Source: Lachnospiraceae bacterium (GTDB taxonomy: Bacteria; Bacillota; Clostridia; Lachnospirales; Lachnospiraceae). From it: DNA of 14,364 nt. Made by a program: the position numbers and the translations under genes. This document shows positions 7,879 to 14,364 of the stretch, piece by piece. Below the pieces are notes generated by a model. That model worked only from the letters and a program-made list of their open reading frames with translations. It was not told where the DNA came from and did not search any database. The DNA is taken from NCBI GenBank assembly GCA_900766815.1, contig CAAFWV010000025.1:1-14364 (forward strand), written 5' to 3'. Each line of letters opens with the position of its first letter. Positions within the stretch are counted from its first letter, which is position 1.

Positions 7879-9828
7879 CTACATGCCCAGGTATTCTCTG
7901 TTGAAATCCTCTTCGGAAATAATACGAACACCCAGTTCCTTGGCCTTCTTATTTTTGGACGAGGTCGAAGCAACATCATTATTAATCAGGCATTCGCACT
8001 TGGCGGATACGCTGCCCGTAACCTTGCCGCCTAAGCTCTCAATTCTAGCCTTCAGTTCATCTCTGTTGGCGTAGGTATTGAGGCTGCCGGTGATTACGAA
8101 GCTCTTGCCGTTCACCATGTCATTGCTTCTGTCGACCTTCACTTCCTCCAGCCTAAGTTCTTTAAGTATATCACAGAATAGTTTTTTATTCTTCTCTAAT
8201 GAGAAATAATCCACAATACCCTTTGCCAATATCTCGCCTATTCCCTCAACCTCTGACAGCTCATCAGTATCCGCATTCATAATATATTCCGGATTGTATT
8301 CGAAATGTCTGCAGATAACCTTGGCATTGGCAACACCAATCCCCGGAATTCCAAGAGCATAGAGCACCCTCGGAAGTGTGGTGTTCCTTGATGCTTCAAT
8401 AGATTCTATCATTTTCTCATACGACTTTTCTCCGAAGCCCTCAAGCGCAACTATCACATCCTTATGCTCACTCAGTTTATACAAATCCGTATAATCACTA
8501 AGAATACCTGTGGCGAGCAATTTTTCCAGAGTATTCTCACTTATGCCCTCCATATTCATTGCATCCCTGCTTGTAAAAAGCGCGAAGGACTTAATCTGCT
8601 TGGCAGGGCAGGCAGGATTGGGGCAATTGAGTGTCTCTGCCATCGAATCTTTAACAAACTTTGTCTCACCGCCACATGCAGGGCAGGTGCATGGAATCGT
8701 AAGGTCGCCTGAACGCGTCAGGTTCTCAGCTATCTGTGGAATTATCATGTTAGCCTTGTAGACCGTGATGTGGTCGCCGATTCCAAGCTTTAGCTCACGA
8801 ACAATGCTTACGTTGTGAACGGAGGCTCTCGACACAGTGGTGCCCTCAAGCTCAACGGGGTCAAAGATAGCCACGGGGTTGATAAGCCCCGTTCTGCTGG
8901 GACTCCATTCAATCCGGCGAAGGACGGTCTCCTTAATCTCATCCTGCCACTTGAAGGCAATGGAATTGCGGGGGAACTTGGCGGTTCTGCCCAGGCTCTC
9001 TCCGTATGCAATGTCATCATAGGTAAGCACCAGACCATCCGAGGGAATGTCATATTCCTTGACCAGGTGCGAATAATTCTCTATTTCGTCAAGAATATTG
9101 CTACTGTTAACCCTCACATAATGAACCACATCGAAGCCCTGCTTCTTCAGGAAATCGAACTGGCACTCTCTGCTGTTATTAAAGTCTGTGTCCTTAGCCT
9201 CAACCAGACTGAAGGCGTAGAGATACACATTTCTCTTAGCCGTTATTTCGTTATTAAGCTGACGCACCGAGCCGGAGCATAGGTTTCTGGGATTCTTATA
9301 CTTTGCTTCGGCGTCATCAATTGTTGCGTTGATTTTCTCGAAGTCAGAATATTTGATCACTGCCTCTCCGCGCAGAATCAGTCTGCCCTTGTAACTAATG
9401 CTGTGCGGAACATTCTTAAATACCATGGCATTGGCAGTAATTACTTCGCCCACCTCTCCGTTACCTCTGGTTACAGCCTTTAGTAGTTTTCCATTCTCAT
9501 AGGTAAGAACAATTGTAAGTCCATCCAGTTTGAAACTTAGTAGACCTTCCTTATCTCCAAGCCAGCTCTTAAGCTCATCCCTATCCTTGGTCTTGCCCAG
9601 GGAAAGCATGGGCTTATCATGTCGCTCCTTGGGCAGCTCGTCTACAGAGCTAAAGCCTACATTGACAGTCGGAGAATCAGACATTGTGATACCTGTACTC
9701 TCCTCCAGCCTTACCAGCTCATCATAGAGAGCATCGTATTCGTAGTTGCTCATTATCTCCCTGTCTTCGGCATAATAAGCCTTATTCGCTTCATTCAGCT
9801 TATCTATTAATTCACGCATTCTGTCCAT
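7879..9828 (-). CDS. ligA: NAD-dependent DNA ligase LigA
   Basis: The 649-residue protein has all LigA parts in order: domain Ia (EANKAYY, 13-19; SNYEYDALYDEL, 27-38), the adenylation motif KLDG with nucleophile Lys100, LRGEAVI (152-158), the OB fold around 305-370, a four-cysteine zinc site (C382, C385, C402, C407), helix-hairpin-helix repeats with GIPGIGVANAK (493-503) and GIGEILAKGI (529-538), and a C-terminal BRCT domain (about 571-649). It seals nicks during replication and repair using NAD+. Variant residues include SFKLDG where E. coli has ELKLDG, so the usual Glu two before the Lys is Ser, and TRGNG instead of TRGDG. I recall these in other Lachnospiraceae ligases. The ATG at 9828 has only a weak GGG-containing site; Met4 is an alternative start. 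It starts 45 bases after rluF, and its stop is eight bases before the metA start. Confidence 0.95.
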   Translation of the reverse strand: MDRMRELIDKLNEANKAYYAEDREIMSNYEYDALYDELVRLEESTGITMSDSPTVNVGFSSVDELPKERHDKPMLSLGKTKDRDELKSWLGDKEGLLSFKLDGLTIVLTYENGKLLKAVTRGNGEVGEVITANAMVFKNVPHSISYKGRLILRGEAVIKYSDFEKINATIDDAEAKYKNPRNLCSGSVRQLNNEITAKRNVYLYAFSLVEAKDTDFNNSRECQFDFLKKQGFDVVHYVRVNSSNILDEIENYSHLVKEYDIPSDGLVLTYDDIAYGESLGRTAKFPRNSIAFKWQDEIKETVLRRIEWSPSRTGLINPVAIFDPVELEGTTVSRASVHNVSIVRELKLGIGDHITVYKANMIIPQIAENLTRSGDLTIPCTCPACGGETKFVKDSMAETLNCPNPACPAKQIKSFALFTSRDAMNMEGISENTLEKLLATGILSDYTDLYKLSEHKDVIVALEGFGEKSYEKMIESIEASRNTTLPRVLYALGIPGIGVANAKVICRHFEYNPEYIMNADTDELSEVEGIGEILAKGIVDYFSLEKNKKLFCDILKELRLEEVKVDRSNDMVNGKSFVITGSLNTYANRDELKARIESLGGKVTGSVSAKCECLINNDVASTSSKNKKAKELGVRIISEEDFNREYLGM

Positions 9829-9873
9829 AATTATTACCCGTAAATATTTTTGTTATCTTAATTCATACATCGA

Positions 9874-10599
9874 TTATCGACCAACTATGCTATACAATTC
9901 CTTCAACTCGTCGCCTGTAATCCTTCTGCTGCTTCCGGGGGGAAGCTTTCCCAGTCTGATATTTAAGACCCTGATTCTGGTAAGCCTAATCACCTTAAGA
10001 TTGAAGAGTTCACACATCCTTCTAATCTGTCTGTTAAGTCCCTCGGTCAGTACAATATTGAAGGTAGTCGTATTGTCACTGTTATTGATAATATTATATA
10101 TCCTGCAGGGCTTGGTTGTCCTGTCAAGCTCACTGATATATACGCCTTCCTTCATTTTATCGCATATATCCCCGGTAAGCCTTCCGTTAACCTTAACTAC
10201 ATATTCCTTCTCATGACCGTTAGCTCCCCTCATCATGGAATTAATCAAATCTCCGTCATTGCTTAGCAGAATGAGTCCTTCCGAATCCTTATCCAGCCTC
10301 CCCGCATAGGTCACTCTCTGTGGATAATCTATAATCTCATTGATTGTAATTTCAGCATGCTCATCTCTCTCACTGCAGGTAACGCCCTTAGGCTTATTGA
10401 AGGCGAGAACCACCTTCTCCTTAGCAACCGATATTTCCACGCCGTCGACCATAACAACATCACTGTTAAAAACCGTTGCTCCGACTGTGGCTTTAGCTCC
10501 GTTAATCTCAACCCTTCCCTGTTCTATTAATTTGTCTGCATCGCGCCTTGAGCATATGCCACACATCGCGATATATTTATTAAGTCTTATTGAATCCAT
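9874..10599 (-). CDS. rluF: 23S rRNA pseudouridine synthase, RluF-like
   Basis: The 241-residue protein has an N-terminal S4 RNA-binding domain (about 4-47; RLNKYIAMCGICSRRDADKL) and an RsuA/RluB/RluF catalytic domain. The catalytic Asp103 is in GRLDKDSEGLILLSNDGDL. The adjacent RGANGHEKEYVVKV segment (about 124-137) and EGLNRQIRRMCELF (about 184-197) resemble E. coli RluF closely, where the enzyme isomerises U2604 of 23S rRNA. This favours RluF over RluB or RsuA, although the exact target in this organism is inferred. It begins the proposed run rluF-ligA-metA-GH9. Its ATG at 10599 has only a weak purine-rich sequence upstream, and I find no confident promoter in the 84 bases between it and the gdhA terminator. 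Confidence 0.9.
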   Translation of the reverse strand: MDSIRLNKYIAMCGICSRRDADKLIEQGRVEINGAKATVGATVFNSDVVMVDGVEISVAKEKVVLAFNKPKGVTCSERDEHAEITINEIIDYPQRVTYAGRLDKDSEGLILLSNDGDLINSMMRGANGHEKEYVVKVNGRLTGDICDKMKEGVYISELDRTTKPCRIYNIINNSDNTTTFNIVLTEGLNRQIRRMCELFNLKVIRLTRIRVLNIRLGKLPPGSSRRITGDELKELYSIVGR

Positions 10600-10683
10600 A
10601 TATTTCTATCTACATTTCTAATATTATTTTATCACAACTTTATCGTTTCCTTTATTGTACCTGATTATTCATCAAAAGATAAT

Positions 10684-10716
10684 AAAAGTGCTCCGTATTT
10701 TTTACGAAGCACTTTT
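10684..10716 (-). terminator. Rho-independent terminator after gdhA
   Basis: A 14-bp stem (10684-10697 against 10703-10716) with a 5-base loop forms fully on the minus-strand RNA, where the one imperfect pair becomes G-U; on the plus strand it is a C-A mismatch. The stem ends in U4, followed by AUUAUCUUUU. It lies about 50 bases beyond the gdhA stop. The rest of the 10600-10765 gap is AT-rich with no other clear element. Confidence 0.8.
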
Positions 10717-10765
10717 TCTGTATACTATATACAATTATTATATTACTATTTTGTAAGTTTTTACC

Positions 10766-12112
10766 TTAAACAATTCCCTGGGCCTTCATAGCATCAGCAA
10801 CCTTAAGGAAGCCTGCAATGTTAGCACCTGCAACATAGTCACCCTCTAAGCCGTACTTCTTAGCTGCGTCATCAAGGTTATGGAAGATGTTAACCATAAT
10901 CTGCTCAAGCTTTGAGTCAACCTCTTCGAAGGTCCATGAGAGTCTCTCTGAGTTCTGGCTCATCTCGAGTGCTGATGTAGCAACACCACCTGCGTTAGCA
11001 GCCTTACCGGGAACGAAGTATACCTTGTTCTCCTGGAAATACTTTGTAGCCTCAAGAGTTGTAGGCATGTTGGCACCCTCACATACAGCGATTACACCGT
11101 TGGCAACAAGCTTCTTGGCATCCTCAACATCAAGCTCGTTCTGTGTTGCACAAGGAAGAGCGATATCAACCTTAATCTCCCACTGATTTGTACCCTCAGC
11201 CTTCTTATCGTGATACTGAGCAGAAGGTCTCTTAGCAGCATACTCTGTAAGACGAGCTCTGTTAACCTCCTTAACCTCCTTGAGAAGTTCAACGTCGATT
11301 CCTTCGGGATCATAAATCCAACCTGTTGAATCAGATACTGTTACAGGCTTAGCGCCCATCTGAATTGCCTTCTGACAAGCATAGATTGCAACGTTACCTG
11401 AACCTGATACTGCACAGGTCTTACCTGCAATATCAATACCGTTTGACTTAAGCATCTCCTTAGTCATATAGAGAAGGCCATAACCTGTAGCCTCTGTTCT
11501 TGCAAGAGATCCACCGTATGAAAGTCCCTTACCTGTAAGTACGCCCTCATAGAGACCTGTAAGTCTCTTGTACTGACCGTACATATATCCAATCTCACGT
11601 GCACCTGTTCCGATATCACCTGCAGGAACATCTGTATCTGCACCGATATACTTATGAAGCTCTGTCATGAAGCTCTGGCAGAAAGCCATAACCTCTCTGT
11701 CTGACTTGCCCTTAGGGTCAAAGTCAGAACCACCCTTACCACCACCGATAGGAAGTCCTGTAAGGGAATTCTTGAAGATCTGCTCAAAACCAAGGAACTT
11801 AATAATACCAAGGTTTACTGAAGGATGAAGTCTGAGACCACCCTTATAAGGTCCAATTGCTGAATTGAACTGAACTCTCATTGCATTATTAACCTGTACC
11901 TGACCCTTGTCATCAACCCAGGGAACTCTGAAAAGAATCTGACGCTCAGGAGTTGTAAGTCTCTCAAGCAATGCATCCTTTCTGTATTCTTCCTCATTAG
12001 CCTCGATTACCACTCTGAGTGACTCAAGAACCTCCTTAACCGCCTGATGGAACTCCGGCTGAGCAGGATTCTGGTCAACAACTCTCTGGTACACTTCATC
12101 AACGTAAGACAT
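10766..12112 (-). CDS. gdhA: NADP-type glutamate dehydrogenase
   Basis: The ATG at 12112 gives 448 residues, the length of hexameric bacterial GdhA (E. coli 447). GGAGG lies eight bases upstream of it. A longer in-frame reading from 12172 would begin inside a terminator hairpin and is rejected. The enzyme interconverts 2-oxoglutarate plus ammonium and glutamate. Visible sites are GPYKGGLRLHP (87-97), PIGGGKGGSDFDPKG with catalytic Lys126 (121-135), AGDIGTGAREIGYMYGQYKR with Asp166 (164-183), the dinucleotide-binding loop GSGNVAIYA (237-245), where Ser257-Asp-Ser and related residues form the variable cofactor region, and EGANMPTT (345-352). NADP use is inferred from overall resemblance to the assimilatory class and is not read from a single residue. 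It is flanked on both sides by intrinsic terminators, which suggests a mainly single-gene transcript. Confidence 0.96.
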   Translation of the reverse strand: MSYVDEVYQRVVDQNPAQPEFHQAVKEVLESLRVVIEANEEEYRKDALLERLTTPERQILFRVPWVDDKGQVQVNNAMRVQFNSAIGPYKGGLRLHPSVNLGIIKFLGFEQIFKNSLTGLPIGGGKGGSDFDPKGKSDREVMAFCQSFMTELHKYIGADTDVPAGDIGTGAREIGYMYGQYKRLTGLYEGVLTGKGLSYGGSLARTEATGYGLLYMTKEMLKSNGIDIAGKTCAVSGSGNVAIYACQKAIQMGAKPVTVSDSTGWIYDPEGIDVELLKEVKEVNRARLTEYAAKRPSAQYHDKKAEGTNQWEIKVDIALPCATQNELDVEDAKKLVANGVIAVCEGANMPTTLEATKYFQENKVYFVPGKAANAGGVATSALEMSQNSERLSWTFEEVDSKLEQIMVNIFHNLDDAAKKYGLEGDYVAGANIAGFLKVADAMKAQGIV

Positions 12113-12120
12113 TTTGTTTT

Positions 12121-12125
12121 CCTCC
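12121..12125 (-). promoter_or_regulatory. Ribosome binding site fixing the gdhA start
   Basis: GGAGG on the minus strand sits eight bases before the ATG at 12112, the optimal spacing. It rules in favour of a product starting MSYVDEVYQR rather than a 20-residue longer form. Confidence 0.85.
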
Positions 12126-12139
12126 ACTTCTACATATGT

Positions 12140-12168
12140 AATATATTGACATAAAAAATAGGCGCCAA
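12140..12168 (-). promoter_or_regulatory. Candidate proximal promoter of gdhA, overlapping the upstream terminator
   Basis: On the minus strand TTGGCG (12168-12163) and TATATT (12145-12140) are separated by 17 bases. The -35 box lies in the 3' arm of the terminator hairpin and the spacer contains its T-run. A start near 12133 would give a 20-base leader with the GGAGG site. The -35 match is moderate (4 of 6); the -10 is good (5 of 6). Confidence 0.45.
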
Positions 12169-12190
12169 ACAAGATTATTGTTCGACGCCT
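12153..12190 (-). terminator. Strong intrinsic terminator upstream of gdhA
   Basis: The arms 12178-12190 and 12160-12172 form a 13-bp stem on the minus-strand RNA, with two G-U pairs and a 5-base loop. One base and then six U residues follow (12158-12153). It stands 87 bases after the stop of the SH3-domain gene, so it can end that transcript. It also stands only about 10 bases after the start predicted for the promoter at 12236-12208 and ahead of gdhA, so it could instead act as an attenuator. Confidence 0.85.
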
Positions 12191-12207
12191 TTGTCTTCAC
12201 TTATTTG

Positions 12208-12236
12208 ATAGTAGCACTTTGTATACAATTATGCAA
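12208..12236 (-). promoter_or_regulatory. Candidate distal promoter upstream of the terminator
   Basis: On the minus strand TTGCAT (12236-12231) and TACTAT (12213-12208) are separated by exactly 17 bases. The spacer contains a perfect 10-bp palindrome, TTGTATACAA (12219-12228), which could be a protein-binding site or chance in AT-rich DNA. Transcription from here would meet the terminator within about 50 bases, giving either a very short RNA or, with read-through, gdhA mRNA. Confidence 0.55.
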
Positions 12237-12276
12237 CTACTTTTTATATGCAAAAACGCTTAGACTGACTTTAATC

Positions 12277-13554
12277 CTACTCCAGGAATTCACTCTTGAT
12301 ATAAGCAGTCTTTCCCTTGTATTTAATCTTAGTCCAGCCGTCAGACTGTTTGCTTACTATTTCAACTGTATCTCCTGCATACAATGTAGCCAAGGCTTCC
12401 GAATCAGTACTTGCCTTGCTTCTGACTCTTACGGACTCCTTAACCTTGCCTGTTCCGGATGAAGGCGAATTCTGAATAGCCTCACTGTCATCCTCATCAT
12501 CCTCTGTCTCAGCGGCAGTATCGGTATCAGCTTCTGCTTCACCTGTTGTCTCTACCTCAGCAGGCTCTAAGAACTCAGTCTTGATATATGCTTCCTGTCC
12601 TTCATAGATAATCTCAGACCAGCCGTTTAACTTCTCTTCCACAAGTTCGTATTCGGCACCGGCATCAGCTCTTCCAAGCTTGTCAGCCTTCTCACTGTCA
12701 GACGCTCTGACATTAACTACGGTTGTAGTCTTCACAGTCTTAACAACAGTAGTATCCTCTTCATCAGAAACTGTGGGAGTTATTATCGGTTCATCCTCAA
12801 CGCCTGTCTCAGCCTTGGCAAGCTCATCACCAACTTCAACCTTCATCTGACTGGTAAGATTCTGCATGAAATATCCCAGGTCGGGATTGGCCTCAATAAT
12901 CTCATTGTACTTAACATTAACAGTATTACTTAAGTCTACTACATCATCCTGGACAGACAGAACCTTGCAGTACTCTACAATACTCTCATCCTGTGTATCC
13001 TCATTGATGTAATATGAACCGTTCTCATCCTTGCATACATACCATACATTCAGAGCCGGAATCTGCTCCTCAAAGCCCTTCAGTATTACCTCATAATATA
13101 CATATACAAGATAGGAATCCTCTGTCGGTCCCTTCTTGGTATAACAGGTAATCACCGGATAAGACTGTACATATTCAGACTTCTTCTCAATTACAATTCT
13201 CTCCTTCTCATCAATTCCCTTACGAAGTGAGCTTGCAGTCAGAACATCTCCTGCCGCAATCGAATTATAATACTTCTTCATAAGCTCATTGATCTCAGGG
13301 TAAGCATCTGTCTCGAGCGGAGTCTGCTCAATCACTACCTCAGAAGTATCTGTTGTCTCAGCGGTCTGAACAACAGCCTCCTTCACCTCCGTTGACTTAC
13401 CTGCCAGGATATTGGTAATAACGATTGCTGCACCAATAGCTACTACAAAAGCTACAACGATAAGCAGAATTTTTCTGTTTTCCTTAATCAATGCGAATAC
13501 ATCTTCGAACCATTCTAAGATTCTGTTCCTTGTATTCTTCCATTTCTTAGCCAC
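12277..13554 (-). CDS. Membrane-anchored protein with two C-terminal SH3 (SH3b-type) repeats
   Basis: The GTG at 13554 has AGGAG seven bases upstream and gives 425 residues. An in-frame ATG at 13596 lies inside the tRNA gene and is rejected. There is a short basic cytoplasmic N-terminus, one membrane segment (about 29-50), then an outside part. That comprises a Thr/Glu-rich stalk (about 52-83), a 110-residue domain of NTF2-like appearance (about 86-200; INELMKKYYNSIAAGD), an unassigned segment, a first SH3 repeat (about 272-331; TTVVNVRASDSEKADKLGRA), a strongly acidic linker (about 333-358) and a second SH3 repeat (about 369-425; ESVRVRSKASTDSEALATLY). Both repeats end in YIKTEFLE or YIKSEFLE, a sign of internal duplication. 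Bacterial SH3 repeats usually bind cell-wall peptides, so a wall-associated role is inferred; no hydrolase domain is seen. Confidence 0.85.
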   Translation of the reverse strand: MAKKWKNTRNRILEWFEDVFALIKENRKILLIVVAFVVAIGAAIVITNILAGKSTEVKEAVVQTAETTDTSEVVIEQTPLETDAYPEINELMKKYYNSIAAGDVLTASSLRKGIDEKERIVIEKKSEYVQSYPVITCYTKKGPTEDSYLVYVYYEVILKGFEEQIPALNVWYVCKDENGSYYINEDTQDESIVEYCKVLSVQDDVVDLSNTVNVKYNEIIEANPDLGYFMQNLTSQMKVEVGDELAKAETGVEDEPIITPTVSDEEDTTVVKTVKTTTVVNVRASDSEKADKLGRADAGAEYELVEEKLNGWSEIIYEGQEAYIKTEFLEPAEVETTGEAEADTDTAAETEDDEDDSEAIQNSPSSGTGKVKESVRVRSKASTDSEALATLYAGDTVEIVSKQSDGWTKIKYKGKTAYIKSEFLE

Positions 13555-13561
13555 TATACTT

Positions 13562-13566
13562 CTCCT
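13562..13566 (-). promoter_or_regulatory. Ribosome binding site deciding the GTG start of the SH3-repeat gene
   Basis: AGGAG on the minus strand lies seven bases before GTG at 13554 and only three bases past the tRNA-Arg discriminator base. No ATG is available at a suitable distance, so GTG is the likely start. Confidence 0.75.
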
Positions 13567-13569
13567 ATA

Positions 13570-13641
13570 TGTGCCCGACAGGAATCGAACCTGCATTAAA
13601 GGCGTCGGAGGCCTCCGTTCTATCCATTAGACTACGGGCAC
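13570..13641 (-). tRNA. tRNA-Arg (anticodon CCG)
   Basis: The 72-base gene folds as a full cloverleaf. The acceptor stem is GTGCCCG with CGGGCAC, followed by discriminator A. The D arm is around TAATGGATA. The anticodon stem is GAGGC with GCCTT (one G-U) and closes the loop CTCCGAC, giving anticodon CCG, which reads the arginine codon CGG. The T arm is GCAGG-TTCGATT-CCTGT. No CCA is encoded, so it must be added after transcription. The SH3-repeat gene starts 15 bases beyond the 3' end, so the two are probably on one primary transcript. Confidence 0.95.
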
Positions 13642-13708
13642 GTGGGCCCATTGGGCACCGTAAATATTACGAAAATGTTACAACTTACATATATTACCAT
13701 AGCTTGAA

Positions 13709-14364
13709 CTAATTGTCCACTTTTACAAAAAGAGTATAATCTTCCGTCCGGGCAACCGTATCATAGTTCTCTTCGATATACTCCACCAGTTCCTCGGAAT
13801 ATCCTATGAGAATCGGCCAGTCATAGCAGGCCTCCTTCTTACTCATACACTCCCTTGGTGCCAGAATATAATGAGCCTCATTTAGCGGTACCTCCGTAGG
13901 TGTCGAATCATAATAAAACTTAAGCACAAGCTTCTGATAATCATCCAGATAGCAGATACTGTCAATGCTTCCCACATCAACCATATCCATTATTTCCTTA
14001 ATATCATTCTCCCTGTCAGCAAGCGGTGCCCTATATTCATATCCTGTAAAACGATACAGAATTATCACTGTCAAAAGCGCGAAAACTGAGATTTCCGCTA
14101 TTCTCTTAATCTTAGCGTTTTTTATAAAATCAAATAATAAATACAAACCATGGGATATGCCTATGCTGAGTGGAACCATCACAAAGGCAAGCACGCGCTT
14201 ATACGGGTGAACGCTTTGGATAATGAGAAGCACCGGGACAGTAAAAAGCATCAGCCCAACGTAGAGATTGGACAGCATGTTAATCCTGTTGTTCTTAAGC
14301 TTTGTTATTGCAAGGTAAATATTCACAACAATAAGAATGATTGATAAGAGACACAGTAGACCGG
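13709..14364 (-). CDS. Polytopic membrane protein, N-terminal part beyond window edge
   Basis: The frame is open to the right edge, giving 217 residues of the C-terminal part. A GTG at 14326 could be read as a start, but the twelve codons before it continue a hydrophobic helix (GLLCLLSIILIV), so the gene almost certainly begins outside the window. Four membrane segments are visible (about 1-19, 30-46, 52-75 and 85-103), followed by a 110-residue soluble tail. In the tail, DYQKLVLKFYYDSTPTEVPL and HYILAPREC alternate like strands, and it has Cys residues at CYLDD, REC and ACYDW. This shape, many membrane helices then a short C-terminal globular domain, is common in GT-C type glycosyltransferases and similar envelope proteins, but no catalytic motif is in view, so I leave the function open. 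It ends 67 bases before the tRNA-Arg gene; that gap shows no clear terminator. Confidence 0.75.
   Translation of the reverse strand, partial: GLLCLLSIILIVVNIYLAITKLKNNRINMLSNLYVGLMLFTVPVLLIIQSVHPYKRVLAFVMVPLSIGISHGLYLLFDFIKNAKIKRIAEISVFALLTVIILYRFTGYEYRAPLADRENDIKEIMDMVDVGSIDSICYLDDYQKLVLKFYYDSTPTEVPLNEAHYILAPRECMSKKEACYDWPILIGYSEELVEYIEENYDTVARTEDYTLFVKVDN

Noticed and set aside
8815..9282. 155-codon plus-strand open frame
   Set aside because: It is antisense to the OB-fold and adenylation domain of ligA and shows no family features of its own.
10600..10683. Promoter for rluF
   Set aside because: Several AT-rich hexamers occur (for example TTGTGA with TGTAGA) but none has a good pair at 16-18 base spacing, so I do not annotate one.
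12113..12172. 20-residue N-terminal extension of GdhA
   Set aside because: It would start within the terminator hairpin; the internal ATG has an ideal GGAGG and yields the standard GdhA length.
13555..13596. ATG start of the SH3-repeat gene inside the tRNA
   Set aside because: The ATG is part of the tRNA-Arg T-arm region; the GTG at 13554 has a proper ribosome binding site.
14324..14326. GTG as the start of the right-edge membrane protein
   Set aside because: The reading frame continues upstream without a stop and encodes the rest of a hydrophobic helix, so the gene is simply cut by the window.
1..14364. CRISPR array, insertion sequence, prophage or integration site
   Set aside because: I found no regularly spaced repeats, transposase or integrase frames or terminal inverted repeats. 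The tRNA-Arg 3' end is not followed by a duplicated fragment in view.

Overview
The window reads as chromosomal DNA of an anaerobic, fibre-degrading Firmicute, most likely a Lachnospiraceae member (Butyrivibrio/Pseudobutyrivibrio/Roseburia-like; genus not resolved). This rests on a very large 2-hydroxyacyl-CoA dehydratase activase-type protein, a lipid-anchored GH9 cellulase, a Clostridia-type variant of the NAD-dependent DNA ligase, strong AGGAGG-type ribosome binding sites and moderate GC. Every gene I can support lies on the minus strand, so transcription runs from the right edge to the left edge. I see no phage, transposon, IS or CRISPR structure.

Layout in the direction of transcription (right to left). 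(1) 14364-13709: C-terminal part of a polytopic membrane protein that enters from the right edge. (2) 13641-13570: tRNA-Arg(CCG), followed 15 nt later by a GTG-started membrane-anchored protein with two SH3 repeats (13554-12277). (3) 12276-12113: a dense regulatory gap with a promoter, a strong intrinsic terminator and a second promoter overlapping that terminator. It precedes gdhA (12112-10766, NADP glutamate dehydrogenase), which is followed by its own terminator. (4) 10599-3450: a probable six-gene transcription unit, rluF (23S rRNA pseudouridine synthase), ligA (DNA ligase), metA (homoserine O-acyltransferase), a GH9 cellulase lipoprotein, a small GH5-like protein that seems to lack the catalytic acid/base, and a 100-residue conserved hypothetical protein. 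(5) 3402-1: a promoter with a perfect palindrome over its -10 box, driving a giant activase-family protein of more than 1,115 residues that runs off the left edge.

Functionally the window combines translation and DNA maintenance (tRNA-Arg, RluF, LigA), nitrogen and sulfur amino-acid entry (GdhA, MetA), plant polysaccharide attack at the cell surface (GH9, possibly with the GH5-like partner) and an ATP-driven low-potential electron-transfer type enzyme. Most genes are ordinary. The points most worth a second look are Asp at the specificity position 111 of MetA, the GH5-like probable pseudoenzyme beside a cellulase, the terminator/dual-promoter arrangement ahead of gdhA, and the operator-like palindrome of the activase gene. 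I did not find convincing evidence of a wholly new system.
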